Source: Roseicella aerolata
GTDB lineage: Bacteria > Pseudomonadota > Alphaproteobacteria > Acetobacterales > Acetobacteraceae
Assembly (NCBI RefSeq): GCF_020523605.1
Contig: NZ_JAJAQI010000002.1
Location: forward strand, 206,086-270,085
DNA: 64,000 nucleotides
Reading direction: 5' to 3'
Under the pieces are notes generated by a model. The model searched no databases, was not told the DNA's origin, and saw only the letters and a program-made list of their open reading frames with translations. The translations under genes and the position numbers were made by a program. Positions 43,564 to 52,278 of the stretch are shown one piece after another. Position 1 is the first letter of the stretch. Every line of letters starts with the position of its first letter.

Positions 43564-44922
43564 ATGCGACAGATGCACCTGGTCGGCTTCCTGCAGGCGC
43601 AGAACTGCACCACCCTCGCCAGTTCCTGGCGGCACCCGGACAGCCGAACGGACTTCCTCACGTCCGACTACTTCCAGGAGATCGCCCGCATCCTGGAAGC
43701 GGGGAAATTCGACCTCGGCTTCTTCGACGACCGGCTCTCCATGCCGGACCGCTTCGGCTCCGACCACCACCACACCATCGAGCACGGCATCCGCTGCGTG
43801 AAGCTCGACCCGATCGTGACGCTGACCATGATGGGCGCGGTCACCTCGCGGCTCGGCCTCGGCTCCACCGCCTCCACCACCTATTACGAGCCCTTCCATG
43901 TCGCGCGCTGCTTCCAGACGCTCGACCTGATGAGCGGCGGGCGCGCGGCCTGGAACATCGTCACCTCCCTCAATGACGGGGAGGCGGCGAATATGGGCCA
44001 TGCCGAGATGATGGAGCATGACCGGCGCTACGACCGCGCCGACGAGTTCGTCGAGGTCGTGCTGGGCCACTGGGATTCCTGGGAGGATGACGCCCTCATC
44101 ATCGACAAGGCGAGCGGGCGCTTCGGCGACGGCGACAAGGTGCATCGCCTCGACTTCAAGGGGCGCTTCCTGCACTCGCGCGGGCCCTTCACCGTGCCGC
44201 GCAGCCCGCAGGGGCGGCCGGTGCTGATCCAGGCCGGCAGCAGCGGCCGCGGCAAGCGCTTCTCCGCCCGCTGGGCGGAACTGGTCTTCGTCGCCTATCA
44301 CGATGTCGCCTCCGGCCGGCAGGACTATGCCGAGTTCAAGGCGATGGTCGCGGCCGCCGGTCGCGACCCGGAGGCGGTGAAGGTGGCCACGCTCTGCTAC
44401 CCGATCTGCGCCGCGACCAGGGCGGAGGCGGAGGACAAGGCGGCGCTGATCGCCAGGCTGCCGCTCGAGATCGATGCCCTGTCCCTGCTGAGCGAGGCGC
44501 TGAACTTCGATTTCGCCAGCAAGGGCATGGACGAGCCCTTCACCGACGAGGAGATGGCCGGCATCCAGGGCCTGCAGGCGATCCGCGACCGCGTCGTCAG
44601 GAACACCGGCAAGAAGAACCCGACGGTGCGGGACTTCATGGTGGGCAGCGGCCGCGGCAAGCCCCCCATGGACATGGTCGGCGGCCCGAAGGAGGTCGCG
44701 GACCGGATGGAGGAATGGTTCGCCACCAGGGCCTGCGACGGCTTCGTCATCGGCGCCTGCGTGGTGCCCGGGAGCTATGCCGATTTCGTGCGGCACGTGG
44801 TGCCGGAACTGCAGCGGCGCGGCCTGTTCCGCAAGGACTACACGGGGCCGACGCTGCGCGACCATCTTGGCCTGGCGCGCGCGACGCGCGGGGATTGGCA
44901 GCCGCGTATGGCCGCGGAGTAG
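43564..44922 (+). CDS. NtaA/SnaA/DszA-type FMN-dependent monooxygenase (LLM class)
   Basis: 452 residues, the usual length. Bacterial luciferase-like TIM barrel with the family marks GFFDDRLSMPDRF, RLGLGSTASTTYYEPFHVAR, DLMSGGRAAWNIVTS, NMGHAEMMEHDRRYDRADEF, and SPQGRPVLIQAGSSGRGKRF for FMN phosphate. These enzymes use reduced FMN from a separate reductase to oxidise chelators, sulfur heterocycles or similar compounds. No flavin reductase gene is adjacent. The substrate cannot be named. Confidence 0.9.
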   Translation: MRQMHLVGFLQAQNCTTLASSWRHPDSRTDFLTSDYFQEIARILEAGKFDLGFFDDRLSMPDRFGSDHHHTIEHGIRCVKLDPIVTLTMMGAVTSRLGLGSTASTTYYEPFHVARCFQTLDLMSGGRAAWNIVTSLNDGEAANMGHAEMMEHDRRYDRADEFVEVVLGHWDSWEDDALIIDKASGRFGDGDKVHRLDFKGRFLHSRGPFTVPRSPQGRPVLIQAGSSGRGKRFSARWAELVFVAYHDVASGRQDYAEFKAMVAAAGRDPEAVKVATLCYPICAATRAEAEDKAALIARLPLEIDALSLLSEALNFDFASKGMDEPFTDEEMAGIQGLQAIRDRVVRNTGKKNPTVRDFMVGSGRGKPPMDMVGGPKEVADRMEEWFATRACDGFVIGACVVPGSYADFVRHVVPELQRRGLFRKDYTGPTLRDHLGLARATRGDWQPRMAAE

Positions 44923-45023
44923 AGGCGCAGCGCGGGCGGGATCACAACAGCGGAGGGAGGGCGCGCTTTTCCTTGCCCCTCGCTCCCGCTCTCCCCACGG
45001 AGGGCGGGAATGGGAGGGATGCC

Positions 45024-45800
45024 ATGATCGACGCGGTGAAGCTCCTCGGGTCGCTGCTGCAGCAGGGCGCCACGCCCTCCGCGCAGGACCGGTTGCGCGG
45101 CGCGGTGCAGCGCGGCGCCGGCGGGCCGCTGGGCCAGGCCGGCGGCGACCTGCCCCGGATGCTGGCGGGGCTGTTCGGCCAGGGCAGCGGCGGGCGCGGC
45201 TTCGGCGAGATGCTGGAATCGGCCACCGAGATGGCGAAGCGCGCGGCGCAGTCGCCGGCGGAGGAGGTGCGGCGCAACAACCCGGCCGCCATTGGCGGGC
45301 TCGGCGCCCTCGCCGGCGCGCTGCTCGGCGGCGGGCGCGGCGCGGTGGGCGGCGGGATGCTCGCGGTGCTCGGCAGCCTGGCCTATGCGGCGCTGCAGGA
45401 ACAGGGCGCAAAGGCGGCACCGCCGGCCTATGCGGATGCCGCCGCGGTGCAGCGCAAGGCCATGCTGCTGCTGCGCGCCATGATCCAGGCGGCCAAGGCG
45501 GACGGCCAGATCGACGAGCGCGAGATGCAGCGGATCATGGGCAAGCTGGCGGAGGCCGGGGAGAGCGACGAGGCCCGGCAGATCGTGTTGCAGGAGATGA
45601 ACCGGCCGGTCGATACCGAGGCCCTGGCGCGAGAGGCGCAAGACCAACAGGAGGCGGCGGAACTCTATGCCGCCTCGCTCACCGCCATCGAGATCGACAG
45701 CGTGGCAGAGCGCGACTACCTCGCGCGGCTCGCCACGGCGCTGGAACTGCCGCCGGAAGTCAGGCGGCCTATCCATGAGGCGCTGGGCGTCAGCGTCTGA
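45024..45800 (+). CDS. DUF533/TerB-like protein
   Basis: 258 residues from ATG 45024 with GGGAGGGATGCC in front. The N-terminal half is Gly/Ala-rich (GGLGALAGALLGGGRGAVGG) with a short hydrophobic stretch; the C-terminal half (from about 140) is a TerB-like helical domain with AMIQAAKADGQIDEREMQRI and DSVAERDYLARLATALELP, acidic residues that can bind metal. This is the YebE arrangement of an inner-membrane-associated protein of unknown role. Confidence 0.85.
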   Translation: MIDAVKLLGSLLQQGATPSAQDRLRGAVQRGAGGPLGQAGGDLPRMLAGLFGQGSGGRGFGEMLESATEMAKRAAQSPAEEVRRNNPAAIGGLGALAGALLGGGRGAVGGGMLAVLGSLAYAALQEQGAKAAPPAYADAAAVQRKAMLLLRAMIQAAKADGQIDEREMQRIMGKLAEAGESDEARQIVLQEMNRPVDTEALAREAQDQQEAAELYAASLTAIEIDSVAERDYLARLATALELPPEVRRPIHEALGVSV

Positions 45801-45890
45801 CGGGACCGCCGCAGGGCATCGGCGAAGACTTGCGCGGCCGCTGGATGATTCCAGCGACCGCGCGCCGTGCCGCAGGGCGGCAGTTCAGGT

Positions 45891-46403
45891 TCAAAGCATG
45901 AAGTCGCTGGCGATGAAGTGCACGACCCCAGCCACCTTCAGATTGACCTCATAGGTACCGTCACCATCGGTGTTGCCGTAGACATAGGTATTGCCGCCGG
46001 AATGGACATAGCCGAGTTCACCCGCATAGAGCGCCTTGGTTGCGACATTGCCCTTCCAGCTGAAGGCCTGGTCGCCCCAGGTCGTCGGGTTCCACCAGAC
46101 GGATTCCTTGGCGTCGATGCCGCGCAGGTCGATCTTGTCGCCTTCCCACCACTTGTAGTCCCAGATCGCGTCCCCGGTGGTTTCGGCCGCGCTGTTGTAC
46201 TTGAAGACGTCGGCCCCCGGTCCGCCGGTCAGGCCATCCGAGCCCAGGCCACCCACGATGGTGTCGTTGCCATAGCCGCCATCGACGTAGTCATTACCGT
46301 TGTAGGCATAGATGACGTCATTTCCGCCATAGGCGTAGATGAAATCCTGAACATTGGTGCCGTTGAGCGTTTCGCTGAAGATGCTACCATGCACAGTGGC
46401 CAT
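45891..46403 (-). CDS. Small RTX calcium-binding secreted protein
   Basis: 170 residues from ATG 46403, with AGGAGAGAGACA in front. The N-terminal 70 residues contain about four nonapeptide repeats (YAYGGNDVI, YAYNGNDYV, GGYGNDTI, GGPGADVF); the remainder looks like the serralysin C-terminal beta-roll (DAIWDYKWWEGDKIDLRGID). It ends in hydrophobic ASDFML, as type I secretion substrates do. It lacks any enzymatic domain and is as long as the secretion module of a metalloprotease alone. Rich in Trp, Tyr and Asn and lower in GC than its neighbours. Confidence 0.8.
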   Translation of the reverse strand: MATVHGSIFSETLNGTNVQDFIYAYGGNDVIYAYNGNDYVDGGYGNDTIVGGLGSDGLTGGPGADVFKYNSAAETTGDAIWDYKWWEGDKIDLRGIDAKESVWWNPTTWGDQAFSWKGNVATKALYAGELGYVHSGGNTYVYGNTDGDGTYEVNLKVAGVVHFIASDFML

Positions 46404-47216
46404 TGTCTCTCTCCTGGAATGCGAATGCAAAAACCGGCGTTGAAAGAGCTGTCCGTGTCCCTGCACAATGCGATCGGAACAAGACGGCGTTTGTTGGTTC
46501 GTGATTTTGTGGGCTTACGGGGCCATCCTCATCAAATCCTTTGCGCTTAATCCTGTAATATCCACTGCCCGCTTGCAGGCCATGGAGCCGGCTGATCTTC
46601 GGAAGCCGCAGATCAGGCCGCTCTGGCCGTTTCTGCTTGTTCCGTCGGCTGGCATGGACATGAAACGCAAAAATACTGAGGGCATTCTGTGCTCCGGCGC
46701 ACGGGGGCGATATGCCGGCGGTTGCCGCCCCCATGCGCCCTCCGGTGCAGTCGCCGCGCCAGGGATGCCCGGCCATGGGCACGGCCATCCCTGCATGGCC
46801 GCAGGAAGGGAACCCTCCCCCGCTCGCCAGGCCTCGGCTGCACGTCGTGCATGTCCGCGGTGAAGGCAGCGTCCGCGAAGGCAGCCAAGCCGGCTGCAAC
46901 GGCTGGGCATCCGGTCCTGAACGCGCTTCCGCTGTCGCCTTCCGGCCCGGCAGGTCTGCGGCACCGGGGAAAAGCGGCTGATGCCTGGCTCATGACATGC
47001 TGACGCGTGTCGCGCTCAGGCGCCGGCGGCCCCGCGGGCCTTGGCTGCGCCGCACCGGCGGCGGACCGCAGGTCCGGACGTCATGCGCCAGGCAGCCGGC
47101 GGTCCGGCTAGAGCGGATTGGCGTTCGGAAATGAACGCCAATCCGCTGCAGACCTTTGTCTTTTCGAGCAGATTCACGCCTTCGGTCGTTCACGGCCTCC
47201 GGCGATCTGCTCTATC
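46404..47216. other. Gap of about 810 bp without recognised gene
   Basis: The part nearest the RTX start (46404-46700) is AT-richer and should hold its promoter, but no good -35/-10 pair was found. The rest is GC-rich and ends with dispersed element F. Chance frames only. Confidence 0.45.
47109..47214 (-). repeat. Dispersed intergenic element, copy F (most symmetrical)
   Basis: On the minus strand TAGAGCAGATCGCCGGAGGC, CGTGAACGACCGAAGGCGTG, AATCTGCTCGAAAAGACAAA, GCAGCGGATTGGCGTTC, then GAACGCCAATCCGCTCTAG. The last inverted repeat is 17 bp long and perfect around a short loop (47111-47144). Both ends therefore begin TAGAGCxGAT when read inward. The tctA TAG stop is two bases before the element. 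Confidence 0.7.
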
Positions 47217-48716
47217 CTACCTTGCCGCCCGCCTGACCCAGGCCCCGTAGAGCCGTGGCCCCGCCAGCGCCAGCACCGCCAGCAGCAGGATCACGAGGCT
47301 CACCGGCCGGGTCAGGAAGGTCGTCCAGTCCCCCTGGCTGATGGTCAGCGCCTGGCGCATCGCCTGCTCCGCCATGGGTCCGAGGATCATGCCGATGACG
47401 ACCGGCGCCGTCGGGAAGTCGAAGCGCCGCATGAACATGCCGAGGATCCCGATGGCATAGAGCAGCACCAGGTCGGTCACGCTGTTGCTGATGCCATAGG
47501 TGCCAATGGTGGCGAAGACCAGGATGCCGGCATAGAGCTGCGGCTGCGGGATCTTCAGGATGCGCGCCCAGAGGCCGACCAGCGGCAGGTTCAACACCAC
47601 CAGCATGAGGTTGGCGATGTAGAGGCTGGCGATCAGCGTCCAGACCAGGTCGCCCTGCTGCTCGAACAGCAGCGGGCCGGGATTGATGCCATAGCTCTGG
47701 AAGGCGCTCAGCATGATCGCCGCCGTGGCGCTGGTCGGCAGGCCGAGGGTGAGCATCGGCACGAGGACGCCGGCGGCGGCGGCATTGTTCGCGGATTCCG
47801 GCCCCGCCACGCCCTCGATCGCGCCGGTCGTGCCGAATTCCCGCTTCGCCTCGGCGGAGGCGAGCCTCCGCTCGGCATAGTAGCTCAGCATGGTCGGCAT
47901 CTCGGTCCCGCCCGCCGGCAGCACGCCGAAGGGAAAGCCGAGCAGCGAGCCGCGGAACCAGGGCCCGAGGCTGCGCCGGACATCCGAGCGCGACATCATG
48001 ATGCGCCCGACCGGCCGCACCTCCTGCTTCCCCTCCACATGCCGCCAGGCGAGATGCAGCGTCTCCCCCACCGCAAACAGCGCGACGGCGACGAGGACCA
48101 CATTCACCCCGTCCAGCAGTTCCGGGATGCCGAAGGTCATGCGCGGCTGGCCGGTCTGCAGGTCGATGCCGACGAGGCCGAGCGCCAGGCCGAAGAACAG
48201 GCTCGTCAGCCCCCGCAAAGCCGAGCCGCCGAGCACCGCGGAGACGGTGACGAAGCACAGCACCATCAGCGAGAAATACTCGGCCGGCCCCAGATTGAGA
48301 GCGAGTTCGACGACGACGGGCCCGAGGAAGCTGATGCCCAGCGTGCCGATGGTGCCGGCGACGAAGCTGCCGACCGCCGCCGTCGCCAGCGCCGGCCCGG
48401 CCCGGCCGTTGCGCGCCATCTTCGCGCCCTCGAGCGCGGTAATGATGGAGCCGCTCTCGCCTGGCGTGTTCAGCAGGATGGAGGTGGTGGAGCCACCATA
48501 CATCGCGCCGTAGAAGACGCCGCAGAACAGGATGAAGGCACCGGTCGCGGGGACCTGGAAGGTGATCGGCAGCAGCAGCGCGATGGTCAGCGCCGGCCCG
48601 ATGCCCGGCAGCACGCCGACCGCGGTGCCGAGGAAGCAGCCCAGCAGCGCCCAGCCGAGATTGCCGGGCGTCAGCGCATGGGAGAAGCCGAGGGAGAGGC
48701 CGGCGATCGGATCCAT
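47217..48716 (-). CDS. tctA: Tripartite tricarboxylate transporter, large membrane subunit TctA
   Basis: 499 residues with about twelve hydrophobic segments. The two TctA signature regions are present: [20 protein letters not shown] near residue 38 and [17 protein letters not shown] near 71, with the mirrored [13 protein letters not shown] and [14 protein letters not shown] in the second half. It forms the channel that uses the ion gradient to import a carboxylate handed over by TctC. It follows tctB directly (the stop and start are adjacent). Confidence 0.95.
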   Translation of the reverse strand: MDPIAGLSLGFSHALTPGNLGWALLGCFLGTAVGVLPGIGPALTIALLLPITFQVPATGAFILFCGVFYGAMYGGSTTSILLNTPGESGSIITALEGAKMARNGRAGPALATAAVGSFVAGTIGTLGISFLGPVVVELALNLGPAEYFSLMVLCFVTVSAVLGGSALRGLTSLFFGLALGLVGIDLQTGQPRMTFGIPELLDGVNVVLVAVALFAVGETLHLAWRHVEGKQEVRPVGRIMMSRSDVRRSLGPWFRGSLLGFPFGVLPAGGTEMPTMLSYYAERRLASAEAKREFGTTGAIEGVAGPESANNAAAAGVLVPMLTLGLPTSATAAIMLSAFQSYGINPGPLLFEQQGDLVWTLIASLYIANLMLVVLNLPLVGLWARILKIPQPQLYAGILVFATIGTYGISNSVTDLVLLYAIGILGMFMRRFDFPTAPVVIGMILGPMAEQAMRQALTISQGDWTTFLTRPVSLVILLLAVLALAGPRLYGAWVRRAAR

Positions 48717-49244
48717 TCAGAAAACCTCCCTCCCGAGCGCCTGCAGCACCAGCCCTTCCAGCAGGCCGGCGCCGATATTGACGCCCAGGCCCTCGACGAA
48801 GCCGAACCAGACCGCGAGCGTCAGCACCAGCGCCAGCACCAGGTCGCGCAGCAGCTTCCGCGAGCCGAAGGCGGCCGCCACCAGCACGAATTGCGCGCTC
48901 GCCGCGACGGAGAATCCGAAGGGCCCGATGAGCGCGAGATTCGCCGCCAGCCCCGCCAGCAGCAGGCCGAGGGCGCGCCAATTGGTCGGCGGCGCCTCCT
49001 GCACCTCTTCCAGCGTCCAGGACCAGCCGCCGCGCAGCGCGCTCACGGTCAGCCCCGCCCCCAGCGCCAGCAGCCCGGCACCGACCGCATAGGGCACCGC
49101 CTTCGGCCCGACCTGGGCATAGAGCGGGGAGGCCGGGATGACCGCCGCCTGCCAGAGCGCCAGGCCGCCGAGCAGCAGCACGAAGAGGCCCACCATGAGG
49201 TCGGCCTCCTTGCCGCGGCCCGGCCGCGTGCGCATGGCGTTCAC
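48717..49244 (-). CDS. tctB: Tripartite tricarboxylate transporter, small membrane subunit TctB
   Basis: About 175 residues with four hydrophobic segments (GLFVLLLGGLALWQAA near the start, ALGLLLAGLAANLALIGPFG, and the C-terminal pair LVLALVLTLAVWFGFVEGLG). GTG 49244 overlaps the tctC TGA as GTGA and lies 11 bases behind AAGGAG; ATG 49235 is an alternative. Middle gene of tctCBA. Confidence 0.9.
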   Translation of the reverse strand: MNAMRTRPGRGKEADLMVGLFVLLLGGLALWQAAVIPASPLYAQVGPKAVPYAVGAGLLALGAGLTVSALRGGWSWTLEEVQEAPPTNWRALGLLLAGLAANLALIGPFGFSVAASAQFVLVAAAFGSRKLLRDLVLALVLTLAVWFGFVEGLGVNIGAGLLEGLVLQALGREVF

Positions 49245-50206
49245 GCGAGCCCGATCTCCTTCAGCACCGCCTCGGTCTGCTGCTGGTCCTTCTCCAGGAA
49301 GCCGGTGAAAGCATCGCCGGTCAGGAAGGCATCCTGCCAGCCGCGGGTCTCCAGCATCTCCTTCCAGGCGGGCAGCGCGTGGATCTCGGTCATCAGCGCC
49401 ACCAGCCGCTCCCGCGCATCGGGACGCAGGCTGGGGGGCGCGAAGACGCCGCGCCAGTTCGTCATCACCACATCCACGCCGCTCTCCTTCAGCGTCGGGA
49501 TGCCGGGGTCGGAGCGGGTCTCCCCGGTGGTCGCCAGGGCACGCATCCGGCCGGCCCGGATCTGCTCGGCGAATTCGGACATGCCGGAGATGCCGGCCTT
49601 CACCTGCGCCCCGAGGATCGCGGCATTGGCCGGGCCGCCGCCGGCGAAGGCGACATAGGAACCTTCCCTGGCCGAGCGGCCGAGCGCCTTCAGGATCAGG
49701 CCGAGGGTGATGTGGTCCGTCCCGCCGGCCGAGCCGCCGGCGACGGAGACAGCGCCGGGATTGGCGCGCAGCGCGTCGAGCAGGCCCTGCAGGTCCTTGA
49801 TCTCGGAACTGGCGGGCACCACGACCACGCCCACCTCCTCCGTCATCCGGGAGATCGGCGTCACGTCCTTCAGCCCGACCGGCGTCCTGTTGGTGAGCGT
49901 CGCGCCGACCATGACGGAGCCCGCCACCATCAGGCTGTCCGGCCGGCCGCGGCGCTGGCCGACGAAGCGCGGCAGCCCCACCGTGCCGCCGGCGCCGCCG
50001 ACATTCTCGAACTGGAAATTGGCCACGAGGCCCGCCTGGCGCGCCACCTGCTCGATGGCGCGACCGAGCCCGTCCCAGCCGCCGCCGGGGCCGGCCGGGA
50101 TGAACATGTAGAGGCTCTGGACGCGCTGCTGCGCCACGGCGCCGCCGGCGCGGGCGGCGATGGCAAGGCCGCCCAGGGCCGCCAGCAGGTGACGGCGTTG
50201 CGGCAT
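49241..50206 (-). CDS. tctC: Tripartite tricarboxylate transporter receptor TctC (6)
   Basis: 321 residues from ATG 50206 with GGGAGGAACCC in front. Signal MPQRRHLLAALGGLAIAARA. Marks are IPAGPGGGWDGLGRAIEQVA and FENVGGAGGTVGL, with the GGGWD variant that marks the tricarboxylate-type TctC branch rather than the general Bug type. First gene of the only complete tctCBA set in the window. Confidence 0.93.
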   Translation of the reverse strand: MPQRRHLLAALGGLAIAARAGGAVAQQRVQSLYMFIPAGPGGGWDGLGRAIEQVARQAGLVANFQFENVGGAGGTVGLPRFVGQRRGRPDSLMVAGSVMVGATLTNRTPVGLKDVTPISRMTEEVGVVVVPASSEIKDLQGLLDALRANPGAVSVAGGSAGGTDHITLGLILKALGRSAREGSYVAFAGGGPANAAILGAQVKAGISGMSEFAEQIRAGRMRALATTGETRSDPGIPTLKESGVDVVMTNWRGVFAPPSLRPDARERLVALMTEIHALPAWKEMLETRGWQDAFLTGDAFTGFLEKDQQQTEAVLKEIGLA

Positions 50207-50314
50207 GGGTTCCTCCCGCAGGGGTCAATGTCGTCCGGGGCGCCCGGGGACCGGTCATGCCCCGCGCAACCGCCCCACTTCCTCGCCCGAAGGCGGCTCC
50301 GCGCGCGGCTGCCC

Positions 50315-51076
50315 TCAGGCCGGCACGGATAGGTCGCGCGCCAGGCCCGGCAGCCCGCCGATCGAGAGCAGGTGGGCGTAGATGACCTCAAGCCAGCCCT
50401 TGTCGCGCAGTTCCGCCAGCTCCCCGGCCGGCAGGGCCGCCAAGGCCGGGCGATCGACGGCGAAGAACCCGTCGACCCGCAGCGCCTTGCCATGATGGGG
50501 GAACTGCACCACCGCGGCTTTCAGCAGGCCGAGCTCGTGCAGGCGCCCGGTGATCGCCCGGGTGCGCAGGATCGCCTCCTCCACAGCCCGGGTGAGGGCG
50601 AGGGCACGCTCCAATTGCGGCGTCGGCTTGCCCTCGGCGGTGAAGAGCGGCTCGCCCTCCGTCTCGCTCACCTGCGGCGCGAGGCTGTCGATGCAGAGGA
50701 CGAGCTGGTCCGAGTGTTGCGCCGCGCGCACCAGGAAGAAGGGAACGCGGCGGAGATAGGCCGGCACATAGGCACCGGGCCGCCAGGTGCCGGTCTCCGA
50801 GACATAGAGGTTGCTCCCGGGCGCGAGGCCGGTGAGGGCCACGGGCAGGTGCGGCGCCTGCGCCCCGAAGACGATCGGCAGGCTGCGCGCCGCCGCGGGG
50901 AATTCCTCGGCTGCCAGGGGGATGGCATTGGCGGTGGCGGCGAAGCCATAGCCGGCATCCCGCACCCGCAGCCGCCCATGCCGCTCCGGAGTCAGCGGGT
51001 CGAGCGACCGGTAGAGCGGCGGCAGCGCCTGGCCGGCAGCGGCGGCGCCGTTCGGGACGGGCGGGGTCTCGGACAT
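50315..51076 (-). CDS. SapC family protein
   Basis: 253 residues from ATG 51076. The pattern PLTPERHGRLRVRDAGYGFA, IPLAAEEFPAAARSLPIVFG, GTWRPGAYVPAYLRRVPFFL and VDGFFAVDRPALAALP is that of SapC (PF07277), a soluble family of unknown role named after a Campylobacter locus. It is commonly found in alphaproteobacteria. ATG 51076 lies 12 bases behind AAGGAG. Confidence 0.85.
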   Translation of the reverse strand: MSETPPVPNGAAAAGQALPPLYRSLDPLTPERHGRLRVRDAGYGFAATANAIPLAAEEFPAAARSLPIVFGAQAPHLPVALTGLAPGSNLYVSETGTWRPGAYVPAYLRRVPFFLVRAAQHSDQLVLCIDSLAPQVSETEGEPLFTAEGKPTPQLERALALTRAVEEAILRTRAITGRLHELGLLKAAVVQFPHHGKALRVDGFFAVDRPALAALPAGELAELRDKGWLEVIYAHLLSIGGLPGLARDLSVPA

Positions 51077-51571
51077 CGGGGCGGGCTCCTTCGCGGCGGC
51101 CTTACGGTTCGGCGCGTCGGCGCGCAAGGCGCGGCGCTTCGCGGCCGGCACGCGAGAATCGCGTCGGTGGCGGCTCCGGCCGAGGCGCCTTGCGGCGCGG
51201 CGCCAGGGCAGGGCGGCGAATCCGGCCGCCGCGGGCAGCGCGCCTGGCCCCCGGGCCGTGGCCAGGCTCCAAGGGCCAGCTTCGGCCAGGACGAGGCCGG
51301 CGGCGGAGCGTGTCCGGGGCGGCGGGCTTTCCCGGCCCGACTGCGCAGCAATCGGCAGCCGGCCTTGGCTGCCCCGTGGACATGCCGGCGCCTGTGCGCG
51401 GCCTCGGCCACCGATCGAGGCTGCAGGTCAGGGCGCAAGCCGGCTGGCCTTGCTCCGACCGGCGAGGTCATGCGTCCGGCCGTTCACGCCCCCCGGCGAT
51501 CCGCTTCTTGTTTTTTGAGCAGAACGAGCAAAATCAGCCTCCCGGGCGTTCACGCCCGTCCGTGATCCGCT
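51077..51571. other. Gap of about 500 bp, mainly GC-rich, with element G at its right end
   Basis: No gene recognised on either strand between the SapC start and the small membrane peptide gene apart from dispersed element G at 51479-51574. Confidence 0.4.
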
Positions 51572-51574
51572 CTA
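51479..51574 (-). repeat. Dispersed intergenic element, copy G
   Basis: On the minus strand TAGAGCGGATCACGGACGGG, CGTGAACGCCCGGGAGGCTG, GCTCGTTCTGCTC with an A-run, AAGCGGATCGCCGG, then GGGCGTGAACGG. Bases 51574-51572 are the TAG stop of the 29-residue peptide gene. Confidence 0.65.
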
Positions 51575-51661
51575 GCCGAGCATGAGACGGACCACCTGTA
51601 CCACCAGCACGACCGCCAGCAGCACGAGGATGATGCGTTGCAGGGTGTGCGGGGACGGCAT
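51572..51661 (-). CDS. 29-residue single-helix membrane peptide
   Basis: MPSPHTLQRIILVLLAVVLV plus nine more residues (VQVVRLMLG). A short polar N-terminus with one Arg is followed by an uninterrupted hydrophobic helix of about 17 residues. It starts eight bases behind the MarR gene stop on the same strand, with GGGGGTGA upstream, and ends at the TAG of element G. No family recognised; small single-helix peptides often act on membrane proteins or kinases. Confidence 0.45.
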   Translation of the reverse strand: MPSPHTLQRIILVLLAVVLVVQVVRLMLG

Positions 51662-51669
51662 GGCCCGGC

Positions 51670-52134
51670 TCACCCCCGGCGAGGCTTGGCTTGCCGGGCC
51701 ACGATCCCGCGCAGCAGGGACTTGATCGCCATGGCTTCTGCCTCCGGATGGCGGGCCAGCACCTCCGCCTCATGCTGCCTGGCCAGTTGCACCAGCTCGG
51801 TCGCCATGACTTCCCCGCGCGTGGTGAGCGCGACGCGGACCACGCGGCGGTCGCGGGTATCCTGCATCCGCTTCACCAGCCCGTCCCGCACCATGCGGTC
51901 CAGCAGCTTGGTCATCGTAGGCTGCTGCAGCAGGCAGGTCTCGGCAAGGCCCGTCACGGTCTCCCCCTGGCTGCCGACCAGGCTGGCGAGCACCCGCCAG
52001 ACCGGCACGCTGATCCCTCTCCGGCGCAGCAGGTCGTGGAATTCCGAGGATATGAGATGGGAGGCCCGCGCCATGAGGTAGAGCAGGTAGTCGTCGATGA
52101 AGCGCTGGGCGGTCGAGGCGGGAGGTTGGGGCAT
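51670..52134 (-). CDS. MarR family transcriptional regulator
   Basis: 154 residues. Clear MarR fold: HLISSEFHDLLRRRGISVPVWRVLASL, recognition helix CLLQQPTMTKLLDRMVRDGLVKR, wing MQDTRDRRVVRVALTTRGE, C-terminal dimer helices. It is divergent from the NicX-like operon across an AT-rich gap. MarR proteins of this type usually repress the neighbouring degradation genes until an aromatic ligand binds. The start may be ATG 52134 or GTG 52137. Confidence 0.9.
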   Translation of the reverse strand: MPQPPASTAQRFIDDYLLYLMARASHLISSEFHDLLRRRGISVPVWRVLASLVGSQGETVTGLAETCLLQQPTMTKLLDRMVRDGLVKRMQDTRDRRVVRVALTTRGEVMATELVQLARQHEAEVLARHPEAEAMAIKSLLRGIVARQAKPRRG

Positions 52135-52278
52135 CACGGCAGCGGTCCGGTCACATGGCTCTTTTTGGCATCATATGCGAATCCATTTCTGAATGCTCTC
52201 AAAATATATCGTGCAAGGGATTAATGCGTTTTCATATAAACTTCGGCCATGCTAGGCTCCCGCGAGAGGAGACGAGGC
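52135..52278. promoter_or_regulatory. AT-rich divergent promoter between the MarR gene and the NicX-like operon
   Basis: 144 bp, far lower in GC than the surroundings, with TATAAA at 52235-52240 as a possible plus-strand -10 and a weak GTGCAA 18 bp upstream. GCATCATATGC near 52169-52179 is nearly symmetrical and might be an operator half. The MarR product probably binds here. Confidence 0.5.

Noticed and set aside
39949..47006. Shared 16-mer CATGACATGCTGACGC at 39949 and 46991
   Set aside because: Only two exact copies were seen and the flanks diverge; possibly a second repeat family, but not supportable from this window.
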